Shown: positions 21,021-34,259, counted from the first letter of the stretch. The stretch is DNA of 64,000 nt from Botryotinia globosa (GCA_014898425.1 RCSZ01000004.1:1054001-1118000); one strand, 5' to 3'. The notes: generated by a model from the sequence alone, not told the origin. Translations and numbers: made by a program.

Positions 21021-23397
21021 CTATAATTTACTCTCTCTCTTTCCCTCGCCCCCTTTATTCCCCTCTCCCTCTCCTCTAACAAGCTCTTCCACCTTCGCAA
21101 ACCGATAGAAAAATTTCAAACTCTCCGGATTCAGCAATGTACCACTTGGTTTAATAATCTTCCCGGAAACGATTTGCTTAACGGGAAGTTCGACTTTCTT
21201 CAGATTTACAGTTGTCTAGATGGGCGAGCCGGAGATCAGTTCAAGTGGATGAGATAGAGTACGAGAACGAGATAATTTCAGGCTTGAGAAGAGAATAGAT
21301 GAACTCACAGGAATATCTGGGGCTTCGAAAATCCACTTGGGAACATGTCTTTTACTCAACTCCCTGCCGATCACCTCTTTTACCTGTTCTCTCAAGCCGT
21401 CATTAAAATTTTCACCCTCTCTCATTACCAAAAATAACATCACCCTCTCATCTTCATCCCCTTCTCTTTTCTGTCCTACGCACAAACTTTCTTGAACTTC
21501 CTTTGCAAAATATTTCTCAATAATACTATATATCTCCGCGCTGCCAAAACGAACACCACTAGGATTCAAGACACCATCCGCTCGACCGTGGAAATGTAAG
21601 TTATGAGTTATGGGATGAATGGACACGAAATCACCGTGAGTCCAGACGTGGGTGTATTTCGAGAAGTAGGAGGAATGATACAAGGAACCACTGGGGTCGC
21701 GGAAGAAAAAGACGGGAATGTTAGGGAAAGCGTGGGGAGCTACGAGTTCTCCGGGTGTGCCGTGCTCAACTGGAACGCCTTGTCCGCTTTCGATGAGAGC
21801 ATCGTAAACTGCAATTGGTGTGCCTAAGCTCGGACCTTGAGTCCCTCCAACATAAACTGGAGTCAAGGGATTCCCTTGACCAAAACATCCTGCCTGTTGA
21901 ATCATCAGCGAACTCATCATCGACAAACCGGAATACGGTGCAACTCACAATATCCGTTCCTCCAGAAATATTAGCCAAATGCACAGTTTTTGGAAAACCC
22001 ACATCATAGAACCATTCAAAAATTTGATCCGACAACACCATACCCGTGCTCGTCACCGTGTGCAAACTCGAAAGATCTGTCACATCTTTCGGCACAATCC
22101 CATTTTTCTGCATTTCCGCCATCCACCTTGGAGATGTCCCGAAGTGCGTAACTTTCAACTTGCCGAGAAGCTTTACAAAGTTAGTGAGATTGGGTTGAAA
22201 GGGACTTCCATCGTAGAGCACTAGGCGACATCCAGTGAGTAGATTGGATATAGAACTAAAATACATTATCCATCCGGTTGTTGTGTATTGAAGGACGGTA
22301 CAATGGGGACCAGTTTCTAGGTGAAGGATTCCTTCTTTGGCTGCGCTGAGAGCTGCGCCGCCAATAGAATGGACGATGCATTTTGGTGTTCCAGTGGTAC
22401 CAGATGAATATGCAATGAAAAATGGATCGTGGAACGCTGTTTTGGCGAAAGTAAGAGTTTGAGATGTAGATTTCGAGAGGTAAGTGGATAGACTCTGGGT
22501 ACGAGGGATGTCGGTGATATCTGAGGGTGTTTGGAATCTAGGCATAGAAACCATTCCTTTGAATTCTTTAACATCGCTCATCCCATGCACGATTGCGATC
22601 ATCTTTTCGCGAAGATCCACTGTTTTGCCATTGTAAACTGTCCAGTCATCCATAAAGATGTACTATCGTGTATATGTTAATTTTTTATAGGTCACATATT
22701 TTATTTGAGATGCCAGACATACCTTCGGCTCAACCTGTAAAGCTCGTTGCAAAACACCTTGAGTGCCCATATCCGTCGAACTACTACTGAACAAACCCCC
22801 AAGCGATGCTACAGCCAGAAAAACCTTCAGGGTATCAAAAGAATTACTAGCCACAACTACCACTCTATCACCCATCCCAACGCCATGCTCCTTCATAGCA
22901 CTAGCTAATTCCGCTACTCCTTTCCTTAACTCCCCCCAACTTATATCACGTATTTCTGTTCCTCCCTCTCGAACCTCAGTCAAAGCAATCTTATCATCTT
23001 CTTTCCCAATTGTACCTCTATGAGATGATGCATGACCGGGTACTCGCGAATACAAGATATTTTCAGCAAAATTCATATACACACCCGAGAACCAGCGCGG
23101 TATAGAATCTATAGGGGCATTCTCATCAACAACGGCTGTGTATGAGCCGCTATAGATTAGATTGAGGTATTGGAAAGCTTGATCCCAAAACTGAGCTCGG
23201 TAGGTAGTGGAATATTGCCAGAGATCCCAGAAATTCTGAAGTTGACAATTAGTATACTATAGATAGGGAAAAGGAGCTTGGATTACATCGATCTGAAGAT
23301 TGTGTTTTTGATTGATTTCCTGCATCAGTTTATACATAGCTGTGCTTTTGGGACTGGGATGCTCCCAGAGCTTTCTGGGTAGAGTCAAGATATCCAT
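21021..23397 (-). CDS. AACS: Acetoacetyl-CoA synthetase
   Basis: Activates acetoacetate to acetoacetyl-CoA using ATP, feeding ketone-body carbon to lipid or sterol synthesis in the cytosol. Five exons fit: 23397-23287, 23235-22723, 22662-21949, 21893-21309 and 21215-21021, total 705 residues. Motifs run in order: LPRKLWEHPSPKSTAMYKLM at the N-terminus, AQFWDQAFQYL, GDRVVVVASNS, the AMP-binding loop YSSGTTGTPKCIVHS, LANISGGTDIAGCF|GQGNPLTPVY across an intron, HGRADGVLNPSGVRFG, and the C-terminal TTVNLKKVELPVKQIVSGK with the catalytic Lys region. Length and ending (KPSGTLLNPESL) are normal. Confidence is very high. Confidence 0.96.
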
Positions 23398-24694
23398 GTC
23401 TGTATACAATCTCTTGAAACTCTGACGAAACGATGAAATGAGAAATTAGAAATTAGATGTCGGAGCAATTTGAAATGATAAGGAAGGAGTGCTGTCTATC
23501 TATTAACCTTAATAGCCGCGGAACCACGGAAGAATCTATGTGGAGAAGATCTTCCCCAGACCGTGCCGAATTGTAGGATGTGGGGGCAGGGTTAATTTAC
23601 CGCGGCATCAATCCGCTGGACGATTAATGCCAACCAACACTTTCTAATTCTAGCATATCATATTCTTCTCTAAAGATTGGTATCCAATATACAGAAAGAC
23701 GAACAGAAAGACGAACACGCTGGGTTGGAACGAGCACTGATATTCTGAAATTCTATACAGTTGATTTATTCCGCATTCCAAAGTTCAGCGATGGCTAACC
23801 TAGATGTCGGGGAGACATTCTCAAAACCACCCACCACCTGTTAGCTATAGGCTCTTTTTGTCATCTTACCTTTAACTCTCCGTATACTTATATACGCAAC
23901 AACTGTTCCAGGTCAGACAATATCCCAACGAAGTATTTCGTTTTCGCATTATCATTTGATCCCCAGAGCTATATAAGATCTTACATTCGATTTCACTACA
24001 AAACCGAGCCTTATCAAGCTCTTACCTACTACTTATTGAATTTATAAACTGAAGAATATAGAATAGGAGGTGACCTCATTCTATGAAGCTGGAGTAAGAT
24101 GCGAGTGTTTAAGCGAATCCACTGTATCATGATGATAAAGACGTGCCTTTCAAAGCTTTTCAAAGCTGTTGATCTGTTACTGCTATAAGCTCATCATCAA
24201 GCTAAGACCCGTAAGGTAACAAAGACAAAGTCGCACCACTAAGATAACGTGGCTGATATCAGACTCTCTACCCCTCATTATTGGACAGGAGTATTACTTT
24301 GACACTATACAGTATTCACAATAATACTCGCAATCCAGGAAAAACAAACTCACTCATCACATCTACTACCTCCAATCCGCATCTCTTCAACTCCCCAATC
24401 TTCACCTCTGCGGATAATAACAAAAGTAGCATCGGCATGAAAGAAACTCCATGCCGGAGAACACTTTTCCTCTAAATCTCCATTTTCCATACCTTTTAGT
24501 GGAATTCCACTTTCCCACAAAGTAAGACTACAAAGACTACAAGGGTTTTTGAAGTCCGCCCCATCGATTGACGAATATAAATACAAGGCCACCTAACTAA
24601 ACTCTAATCTTTCGACCTTAAATATCAACAAAAGCTACTATCAAACAGCACTTCCACCAACAAGTCACCCCTCAACCCCTCAACCCCTCTCAAA
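23398..24694. other. Divergent intergenic region
   Basis: About 1.3 kb between the diverging acetoacetyl-CoA synthetase and small membrane-protein genes. It must hold both promoters. C-rich leader sequence lies just before 24695. No gene is seen. Confidence 0.5.
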
Positions 24695-25255
24695 ATGTCT
24701 CGCTACTGGCCGCACCCCCCCTACGCCGAGGACCAACCCCACTCCGGACTGATCCTCTGGACCCACATCCTCACCCGTGGTCCCCCCACCGCCGCTTTCC
24801 TCACTCCCTTCATCTCCGCCAGCACTCTTGTTTACTGCAAACTCCCCCTACCCGCCTCTCTACTTCCCCGCTCCCAACCTTCTCCCTTTCCATCCCAACT
24901 CCTCAATCTCCGCTCTATTGGGACTAACACTCTTGGCGTCACTTCTCTCCTCACCCTCGCAACAATTGCCCGTATGTACGGGCGCACAGATATCGAATAT
25001 CAAGATCGTAGCTGGCGTCTTTTAGAAAACAAAGGTCAGATGGAATCTGACGATTGGATGTATGGCGGTATGATAGTTGGTGCTTTTTGGAAGTTTAAAC
25101 CTGGGTCTCTAGTGGGTTGGAGGGCGAGAGTTGGGAGTATCAGTGCAGGGAGCGCGATGGGGGTCCTGGGGTATTTAGGTTGGAGGTATGGAGTCAAGGG
25201 GGGGAAATGGGATGAAAATGAAAGGAATGAAAGAACTGATAGTACGAACTTATAA
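24695..25255 (+). CDS. Small membrane protein, possibly a mitochondrial DUF1757/complex I accessory type
   Basis: Single-exon, 186 residues. It starts MSRYWPHPPYAEDQPHSG and has hydrophobic segments at about 20-50, 75-95, 125-140 and 150-170 (GSAMGVLGYLGWRYGV). The central motif RTDIEYQDRSWRLLENKGQ followed by DDWMYGG resembles small fungal proteins of the DUF1757 group, some of which are complex I accessory subunits. That link is from memory and not checked. The coding sequence is unusually C-rich at its 5' end. It is certainly a plausible gene; its function is tentative. Confidence 0.68.
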   Translation: MSRYWPHPPYAEDQPHSGLILWTHILTRGPPTAAFLTPFISASTLVYCKLPLPASLLPRSQPSPFPSQLLNLRSIGTNTLGVTSLLTLATIARMYGRTDIEYQDRSWRLLENKGQMESDDWMYGGMIVGAFWKFKPGSLVGWRARVGSISAGSAMGVLGYLGWRYGVKGGKWDENERNERTDSTNL

Positions 25256-25668
25256 TTTACGATTCGGGCTTCAGGCTGCATGGCACATGGGTTTAGGAGT
25301 TCGACGGAAAAGTACTTGGATCTCACTCATTTTTTATTATCTGTAGGTTCGTGTATATTACTACAACCCTTGAATTGATTGATACCCCATGAAAGTTTAT
25401 ATCTAAATTGACCAACAACCATCCATCATTAGTGAACAGGTAATCAAGTTTCAAATGCTATACGCCATTTAGAATGCATTTTTACCCCCTCTTTACCCAT
25501 TTATTCTGCTATTGTCCCAATTACCTTCCGTTCCACCATCATGCGCCCCTGAAAGAGAAACAAAACTCCAAAAAGAGTAAAGAGGCGAGGATTTCCCATC
25601 TCAGAGCTCCTCCCCTCCTTTCCACCCTTCCCAAACCCCAAATTCTAAACCAATTCGCTGAAAGAATA
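25256..25668. other. Short intergenic region between convergent genes
   Basis: 3' flanks of the small membrane-protein gene and the CDC16 gene. No feature seen. Confidence 0.5.
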
Positions 25669-27734
25669 CTAATCACCATCACTAAGTTCCATTGAGTTGA
25701 CTTCATTTACCACTACTTTGCTCCTCGACTTCCCCTTTCCTTTGATTCTGCTTGGTCTCAAACTTGCCAAAACCTCATCTTTCCTCAATGATAATTCCCT
25801 CTCAATATCATCTTCCTCATCATCAAAAATCCTACTCCCATTGATACCATGAATGGCCGTTTCTTCCAAGGCTTTATTAAGCAATTCGGTTGCAATAGCA
25901 TCTTGGGGTGAAATAGCAAGTGCTTCGTGAAACATCAAAACGGCTTCAAAAGGTTTCCTCTGCTCCATTAACACCAAACCCTTTGCACAAAAAATAGCCG
26001 GATCTTTTCCACCCTGCCGAAGTACCGCATCAAATTCTGCCAAAGCGGCATCCCATTGATGAAGACGTCGATATGCATGACCCAGATTCGAGCGAGTGGA
26101 TATCCAAGCTTGTGGATCACTGTCAATCTCTTCAGCAATTTCGAGAGCTTTTCTTAATATCAAAACAGCATCTTCGAGTCGTTCTTGGTGATAAAATACC
26201 ACTCCCATCTCATTCAGAAGTAATGGATCCGTTTTACAGAGTTCATACGCAGTTTTCAAGAACTCATCGGCTAGAGTCATATTGTTTAGCATGTGATTTT
26301 GCATGCCTAGAAATAGTTGAGGCAAGTGAGTGCCCATGAAAAGTCTTGCTGCTGTGGAATATGCTGAGATTGCTTGATCATGTTCTCCTTCTGCTGCGAA
26401 AGTATGGGCAAATCCAATCCAAGCAGGTCCAAAATGAGGATCCATCATACTGGCTTTACTGAAATAACGTCGAGCTTCAGCGACTTTGTTTATGGCCAAA
26501 TAATATATGCCTACTGCAAGCCATGTGCAAGGCTCCTCTGGGTGATTATCCGCTAGATCGTGTGATACCTGTCACCATAATGTCAGCATCAATGGCATGC
26601 CATGACCTTTCCCTCGAAATTCTCGGAAGATGATTGAGCCGTCCTAAGTCCATCCCCAAAAGATACTCCATTGCGAGTTATGAATAGGAAGTCAAGAATT
26701 CTAATTATGCCCAAAAACAGGAAGACCATGGACTTACGAGGAACAGAGCATTCTTTAGTTGTAATTCGTACAGACATGCTAAATGCAAAGGATATATACT
26801 AAAATTGTATTTGTCTTCCTCAAGGATAGAATTTGTGATAGCTAAAGCGTCCTTAAACCTGCATTGTGTGAAAAACAGATCCGCTTTAGATAATAAAAGA
26901 TCTGGATTTGTAGCAAGGTTGTAATGTGTTGAAAGAGTTTCTGTCGCTGTTGTAAAAGCTGCAGGATTCTTGTATTTCGAAAGTCGAGTAGTATAAAGCA
27001 TTTTTGTAAATTCGGCGGCTTCTTGGGAGGATGACGTATCGTCCGTAACGGATATAGTATCAAAATCCAGGGATTCTAGAAATTGCCATTCCTCTTCTGG
27101 TGACATCAGACAGTTCTTCATAAGCTGCTCGAATGCTTCGAAGCATTGTACATCTATTCGAACAGCATCTTTGTAACATTCTTTCGCTCTATCGAAAGCA
27201 TTTTGTTTAGCATAGCAAAGTCCTCGTAGAAAGCACATTGCAGCTTCGAATTTGACATTTGCCGCTTCATCTTTTGCTATCTCATCTTGTCTATGCCGAC
27301 TGCTCTGTGTCGTTGATCCATTTCGTGCATGGCCTCTCGTGTGCTGTAGTTTTTTTCTGTTGTGACCGGCCGTTGATATTAAATGTGTAGGATTCTTCTC
27401 GCCGAGTATACTCAAAGCCTCATCGAATCTCGATTGTTTTATCAGACAATGGCCTGCAAGGTACCGACATGATGGATTTCGAGCTATTAAGTCTTGTTTG
27501 GTGAGGAAGCTCTGAGCTCTTGTATAGTTCCCCGTGGAGAAATGCACTTGTGCAAGCCAAAATGCGTCTTTATCACTTTCTATAAATTGGTTAGATCCAA
27601 CGAGTTCCCAAGAGGAGTATCAAAGGGGTGGTGGTACTTGTTATAGCTAGCAATTTATCTCCAATAAATATCGCCGAGTCGTATTGGTGCTTGTTCATAG
27701 CATCCTGCCGCCAATCTCTCAAGAATTTCTCCAT
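25669..27734 (-). CDS. CDC16: Anaphase-promoting complex subunit Cdc16/Cut9/APC6
   Basis: A scaffold TPR subunit of the APC/C ubiquitin ligase that drives exit from mitosis. Three exons: 27734-27638, 27579-26738 and 26568-25669, total 580 residues. It starts MEKFLRDWRQDAMNKHQYDSA and joins to KSDKDAFWLAQVHFSTGNY. Successive TPR units include LHLACLYELQLKNALFLVSH, AINKVAEARRYFSKASMMDP, GPAWIGFAHTFAAEGEHDQA and HLPQLFLGMQNHMLNN. Motifs such as LLNEMGVVFYHQERLEDAV and NLGHAYRRLHQWDAALAEFD fit Cut9 closely. It is slightly shorter than the fission yeast protein. The last intron (169 bp) is longer than the others, so a small extra exon there is possible. The gene is divergent from YJU2. Confidence 0.92.
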
Positions 27735-28104
27735 ATCTTATCGTAAATTGTACCCATACAATCGAATTCCAAGATTATTATGATCAATGTCAAAGGGTAT
27801 TGATCACGAAGGGGTACAAAATTAGGTTTGTTTTCATAGCGAGGCAGTCGCGTGGGGTGATGCAATGCGAGGCTGAGATCTTTATCAATGATTTTCACGA
27901 GGCCAGGCGATAAAGGCTTACATAATATAACGTATGCTGGACTGGGCTATCAATTTGATTCAGAACTTCGTCGCCTTGTCTTGTCTCTCACCTATCATCC
28001 ATCATTGCATCGCCAACTCAGAATTGAAAATACCCTCATCCACTCTGGACACATAAAAATCTACTACGACAAAAACCAGATCATTTACAGCAGCTTAATT
28101 CAAG
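27735..28104. promoter_or_regulatory. Shared divergent promoter of CDC16 and YJU2
   Basis: A 370-bp spacer between two diverging start codons of conserved nuclear genes. No TATA box is evident, as expected for housekeeping genes. Confidence 0.5.
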
Positions 28105-28914
28105 ATGTCTGAGCGAAAAGTTCTCACCAAATACTACCCACCCGATTTCGATCCTTCGAAGATCGTGAAGTCGCGCGCTCCTAAACAAGTTGGCCCGAAA
28201 GTACAGACAGTCCGTTTGATGGCACCATTTCCTATGAAATGTACGGCCTGTGGAGAATATATCTACAAAGGGCGGAAGTTCAACGCGCGCAAAGAGACTA
28301 CGGAGGAGAAATACTTGGCTATCTCAATTTATAGGTTTTACATCAAATGTACAAGATGTTCTGGCGAAATTACCTTCAAGACTGATCCCAAAAACATGGA
28401 TTATCAGTGCGAGCGTGGCGCGAAAAGAAATACCGAACCGTGGCGTGTGAATGGAGGTGGCCTTCAGGAAAGTGACGAGGAGAGACTGGATCGTCTGGAA
28501 AGAGAAGAACAAGAGCGAGATGCGATGCAAGAATTAGAAGATAAAACAGCAGAAGCAAAAACAGAAATGGCTGTTGCTGATGCATTGGATGAAATTCGCA
28601 CACGAAACGCAAGGAATGAACGGGTCGGAAAGGATGGAGCTGAGGTCACTGTAACACGAGAAAATGTTGACTCGGAACGAGAAAGACAAGAAAGAGAAGA
28701 CGAAGAGGCGGCTCGAAGGGCGTTCATGAGGAGACAGGAAGCTATGGAAGAGATTATAGAGGATGATGCTGATGATGTTGGTGCAGGACCAGCACCAAAG
28801 ATTACCAAAGAAGAGGCATTAGCAATGCCACCTCCCAGCTTCAAACGAGTTGTAAAAAAGAAAAAAGATCATGCTGCTGCATTGGGAATTAAGAAGAAGC
28901 CTTCCCTGGTTTGA
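28105..28914 (+). CDS. YJU2: Splicing factor Yju2/CCDC94 (CWC16 family)
   Basis: Acts in the spliceosome at the first catalytic step, stabilising the branch site. Single exon, 269 residues. The start MSERKVLTKYYPPDFDPSKI is nearly diagnostic. The zinc-binding core is seen as MKCTACGEYIYKGRKFNARK and FYIKCTRCSGEITFKTDP, with paired CxxC motifs. MDYQCERGAKRNTEPWR follows. After about residue 120 it becomes a charged helix and ends in a basic tail (KRVVKKKKDHAAALGIKKK). Length fits the Yju2 branch rather than CCDC130. Confidence 0.96.
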   Translation: MSERKVLTKYYPPDFDPSKIVKSRAPKQVGPKVQTVRLMAPFPMKCTACGEYIYKGRKFNARKETTEEKYLAISIYRFYIKCTRCSGEITFKTDPKNMDYQCERGAKRNTEPWRVNGGGLQESDEERLDRLEREEQERDAMQELEDKTAEAKTEMAVADALDEIRTRNARNERVGKDGAEVTVTRENVDSERERQEREDEEAARRAFMRRQEAMEEIIEDDADDVGAGPAPKITKEEALAMPPPSFKRVVKKKKDHAAALGIKKKPSLV

Positions 28915-30517
28915 ATGAAGACTTCGGCTGTGATGGCAGACGATGGAAATGATACGATATGATATTAATATTGGAGGGGATTGGTCTGGGAAAGCGTTAT
29001 GCTAGCACAAGATCATGTTTGTAAAATCAAATATGACTCGTTCAAAAAGCCGCTGGACATGTCAAGAGTGTGTACACTAACTGAACGCAGATTTTCTACG
29101 GCTTTACGAATGCCCCCGTGTAACCGTCTTACGCTTTAATGATCATATTGCATCAATAAAGCGGTTGTTTCATGGGTTACATTTGCATCAGTATCAAAGA
29201 TTCTTTTGCAACCACTGCAATCCGATGTGTGTTGATGGATGATGGATGTATATTGCCGATACTTCCGCTCTGGATCCGAAAGGCAATTACTTCTTCCGCT
29301 CACATTGATAATTTGTTGTTCTGCTTTTCCCATGCAGAAAAGAATCGAGCGCATATATGGGTCATCCACATTGCATTTAAGACGAATCAATCTCGTATAT
29401 ACAAATGACGTCGTCTAAACTTACTTTACTCTGTGGGTGGATAAGATAAGCATTTGTTTTGTAATCATAGATTGAGGAAACGATGCTTCGTACTCAGTGC
29501 GCAAGATGTAACACCAGGACGATTCGTCAGTCAATTATGTACATATTGTCCGAGGTATACGAAGCACTGAGCAGAACTTCAATCCTTCATGCAGGCAGGT
29601 GGGTTAAACTTACATCTGGTAGTCTCGTCGCTCAGTCCATCATACCAAGTAATAAATGTTTTAGTCTCTGCCTCTCCAATATACTGTACCAACGGGATTC
29701 TTTCGGCAATGTCACGTGAAAAACTACCGATCCCTTTTTTTGGTACATAACCTTAATGGACTGTTGATCCAGTATGATCTGGATTCTGGTATTGTTTTCG
29801 ATGGTTGACCCACCACCATTTTGTGTGACAACTGACAACTTACAACGCCGATATCCTTTTCTGATTGCCGGCGTTAGTACCCAAGAGCACTCTGCACTGT
29901 TTGCATAACTATCAAGGCGACCTTGTCTGTAAAAGCTTCGAGAAGCTTGTGTGGATTGGGAGAGGGTAGATCGGCAAATTTCCATCAACGAACTCCACAT
30001 CTGATCTTTTGCATCATCACTTCAAGGCTGATGCTGACTTCAATCGTAACGGTGAGTTAATTAATCATCTTGACGGACAGCATAGCATCTTTCTCCCGCG
30101 CTTCGTAGGAAAAGCTTGATGGACGCCCCAGCCGTTATTAGTAAGGGCTTTTTAGTGAGTTTTGTATGGATCATGTCGTAAGTTCCGATATACCCGCCAG
30201 GCGGATCGGAACACAATTAACTACCGAATACACTCCAATTTTGAGTATGTGTGGGTGGGTGTCAATGGAGGTGAGATATGTCGTCGTTCATTCTTGAGAT
30301 GGGTGAAAAGTCTCCAATTCATAGGGGGCTCTAGAGATATAAGTATCATCTCAATCCCGAGTACCAAAATTCTTCCTTTACTCCATCATCATTCTCATTT
30401 TATCATCATCATCATCTTGTAGCTTTACGCTAAATTTGAAATATTTACTTCCAATAATAATAAACTATACAACTTTTCCTATTTATTACCTGGCTTATTA
30501 TACATTACCACATAAAA
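28915..30517. other. Intergenic region
   Basis: 1.6 kb between two plus-strand genes. A minus-strand open frame at 29632-30000 (122 codons) has mixed composition but no domain I know. Short ATC/ATT simple repeats occur near 30385-30420, in the promoter of the reductase gene. Confidence 0.45.
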
Positions 30518-33500
30518 ATGGGCTCTGTTCAAAGAGAAACACCAGCTTACGGACAGCGTTTACTACCATCCTTGGTTGACGAAGAGGCTGCAAGCGACCC
30601 TAATCGTATTATCTATTCTTATGCGAAAACCACCAAAGCAGCAGATGGTTTCGTCGAAGTATCACAAAAGCGCCTCGCCAATGCGGTGAACAGAGCTGCT
30701 TGGTGGATTGAGAAGTTGCTTGGAAAGGGCGAGAACTTCCCATCCATAGGATATGTTGGTCCAGGTAAGTCTAGAATACATATCCGATCGCCTCAAGGTC
30801 ATGTGCTAAATATTCTAAAGGGGATCTGAGATATCAAATCCTTACCATAGCACTCGTCAAGGCGGGCTACAAAATCCTCCTCAATTCACCAAGAAACAGT
30901 GTCGAAGGACACCTCAATGTCATAAAAAAAGCCGAGTGCAACATCTGGTTACTACCTAGTCACAGCACTGGCAATATCCGTGAAGTTCTTAAGGTCCACC
31001 CGATGACTGTTCTCGACTGTCCAGAACTCGACTTCTTCCTCGACGAAACACCAGTTCCACATTATGCCTACAATAAAACATGGGCAGAGGCATCTCAGGA
31101 GCCGACTCTTGTTTTGCACACATCTGGATCAACAGGTCTTCCTAAGCCTATTGTTGTTCGACACGCTTTAGGTGCGGTTCTGGACGCACAAAGCTTGGTG
31201 AGATGCGAAAATGGAGAAGCCCTTCAATCGGATTGGTGGAGAGGATCTAAGGCCTTTTCAAGTTTCCCAGCTTTCCATGCTGCCGGTGTTTATATAAATC
31301 TTTTTAGCGCGTTATTTCTCGACATTCACGTTGTGACTGCATCACCATTAGTTCCAGTGACTCCCAGTTTGGTGGATGACATGGTCGAGCATGCTGGCAT
31401 TGATGCTCTGATGCTTGCTCCATCAACAGTCGAAGAACTGGCATTCTCTCCCTCTAGTCTAGAGTTGATTCAAAAGAAAAACATCAAGTACATTTGCTTT
31501 GGCGGCGGACCAGTTGGACAAAAAGCTGGAGATATCCTCACGAAGATCACAACCCTTCACAATCTGATTGGAAGCACAGAAGCCAGCCTTTTCTCACTCA
31601 TTTATCCAGGAAGAGAGGACTGGAGATATTTCAAATTCCACGCCGATAATGGTCTCAGATTTGTTGAGAGAGGTGACGGTCTCTATGAAATGTTTGTGAT
31701 CCGAGATCCAAAGTTGGAAAAATTACAAGGAATGTGTCATACCTTCCCTGGGCTCAATGAAATCTCTACAAATGATTTATGTTCGAAACACCCTACAAAA
31801 CCAGACATGTGGCTCTATCGGGGCAGAGCAGATGATATCATTGTCTTCTCAAACGGCGAGAAGCTGAACCCTGTCACAATGGAACAAACCATCAACGAAC
31901 ACGAATTAGTCCACTCAGCAATCATTGTTGGTCAAGCTCGCTTCCAACCTGCTGTCATCATCGAGTTGATCAACTCGGTAGAAGTAACCGAAGAGAATAA
32001 GAAGGATTTGATCTCTCGTATCCAACCTTCCATCGACGCTGCAAACAAAGGATCGCCCAGCCACGGTCAAATCAAAGATGGCTTCGTGATGTTTGCTAAA
32101 CCTGAAAAGCCATTCTTGCGCGCTGCAAAGGGTACTGTTCAACGTGCAGCAACTATCAAGCTTTACGAACCGGAAATCGAAGAGCTCTTCGCCAACACGG
32201 AAGGTGGTGATGATAGCGGTCTCGATACTAGTTCGTTAGAATCATTGACTTCTACATTGAAGGATTTGGTTGCTAAGATAGCTAGCGTTCATGAGCTTAG
32301 TGTCGATGAGGACGTGTTTGCAAGCGGATCATTCGATTCTTTACTCGTTTTTACTCTTTTGAGACAATTGCGATCAGCTTTGAAGAAGGACAATGTCGAA
32401 AGCGACAAGTTGCAAGCTAGCACCATTTACAAAAATCCAACCGTCAAGTCTCTCGCATCAGCTGTCTTCAAACTTGCTCATCCATTGGAAAACCAAGAAT
32501 ATTCTTCCAAAACAGACTTCGATGAGAGACAAGCAATGTTTGAGAAATACGCCAAGGACTTGCCTACCAAGACTTCCGGTACCGCTGCTCAAGATTCAAA
32601 TGCTAAAATTTCCGTAATCTTGACAGGAAGCACCGGATCTATGGGTAGTTACATGCTCGACGATTTAGTCGCTTTGCCACACATCTCCAGAGTCTATGCA
32701 CTTAACCGAGCCGTCAACGGTGAGGAGAGACAAAGAGGAGCCAGTTCAAGCCATGGTCTCGACACCGATTTCAGCAAAGTTACATTCTTCAAGACAGACA
32801 TGTCGCAGCCACGCTTTGGTCTCGACCAGGAATCATATGATGAGTTGTTGAACAATGCCACTCACGTCATTCATAACCAATGGCAAGTAGACTTTAACTT
32901 AAGTCTCGCATCTTTCGAACCTCACATCCGAGGTGTACGAAACCTTATTGATTTCGCGGCCCAAAGCAAGAACAATGCTATTGTATCCTTCATTTCATCG
33001 ATCGGTGTTACTCAGGGAAAGAACTGGGACAAGCCTATTCCAGAGCTTATCATTGATGATTGGAATGCAGCGGCTATGGGATATGGTTCATCAAAACTTA
33101 TCTCTGAGGTGCTTTTGGCGGAAGCTAATAAGGTTGGTGGTGTACGCACGCAGGTACTTCGTGTTGGACAGGTATCTGGACCTGTGAGGAAAGAGAAAGG
33201 AAGATGGAATATCCAGGAATGGTTCCCTACTGTAAGTTTTCATCTCTCTCTCCTTTCCAGAAACAAAAGAGCAGAATTCTAACATGACATCCTAGATCGT
33301 CTCAACATCCCAATACATGAAAGCCGTGCCCACAACCATCGCAACCATGAACCGTATTGACTGGGTCCCCGTCGACATCCTCTCCCACATAATCCTCGAC
33401 CTAGCCGATCTCTCCAAACCCTCTTGCTCTTCCCCTTCCACCCAAACCGCCTTCTACCACCTCGTCAACCCTACTTCCATAACCTGGTCCACCATCTCTC

Positions 33501-33766
33501 CCATCCTCACCTCCCAAATCGGCGCAGACTGCAAGATCGTCTCTTGGGAAGAATGGGTCGCCCTCCTCCACGAATCCGCCGAGCGTGGAGAAATCGCTCA
33601 GAATCGGGGTATCAAACTCTTGGAATTTTACGAGGCGTTGGCAAAGGGAGCTCCGCTTGCGAATTTGGAGACTGAGAAGACAGCTGCCAAGAGTGAGACT
33701 TTGAGAGAATTGGAGCCGGTTAATGGAAGCTGGATGGAGTTGTGGATGAGACAGTGGGCTGCTTGA
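30518..33766 (+). CDS. Adenylate-forming reductase (NRPS-like, A-T-R domains)
   Basis: Multidomain enzyme that adenylates a carboxylic acid, loads it on a phosphopantetheine arm and reduces it to an aldehyde or alcohol. Exons: 30518-30764, 30821-33231 and 33296-33766, total 1042 residues, normal for the class. The A domain has LVLHTSGSTGLPKPIVVRH (about residue 178), FGGGPVGQKAG, NLIGSTEAS and LYRGRADDIIVFSNGEKLNP. The carrier domain has ASGSFDSLLVFTLLRQL near 585, with the expected Ser in DSL. The reductase has the NADP loop ILTGSTGSMGSYMLDDLV near 680 and YGSSK near 837. There is no condensation domain. Neighbours include no P450, transporter or methyltransferase, so it looks like a stand-alone gene. 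The substrate cannot be told by eye. Confidence 0.93.
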
Positions 33767-34259
33767 TTACTTCATATGGAATGATTTGAACATGCGGAGT
33801 CTGGAAATTAGGAAAAGCAGCGGAGGTTAGATTTCTTTTCTATTTTGTTCGGGCATTGCGATGGCGCTATTATAGATGGTGGTGTATGCATTGAGGTGGA
33901 GTTATTGGATGTAGTAAATTAGACTTCTGTTTCAAGAAATTCATGACACTTGTTAAAACATAAGATACGCCTATTGACCTTGGGGTGTGATGAAAAAGTG
34001 ACGAGTGAAGAATTTTGCATGGAGGATACTGATAAGAAACGGGCATTTCCCATGCCGTGATTATTATGCAGTGAATGTGTATCATTTGTCTGCAAATTCT
34101 AAGTCTATCCGTCCCGTGCTGAAAAAAAGCAAATATGACCAACTACCTCCTATGCAAAACCAAAATTCTCCTACTAACAACGAGATGCTAGGCACCCAAG
34201 GCACCAACATTCAATCTTATGCATTTTCCCAAATTCCAAACCAACCCAAGAATGCTCAT
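33767..34259. other. Intergenic region between convergent genes
   Basis: 3' flanks of the reductase gene and the AIG2-like gene. Nothing else is supported. Confidence 0.5.

Noticed and set aside
28464..28844. Minus-strand Ser-rich frame
   Set aside because: Antisense of the charged helix of YJU2.
29632..30000. Minus-strand 122-codon frame
   Set aside because: Mixed composition but no family or splice continuation recognised; not enough to call a gene.
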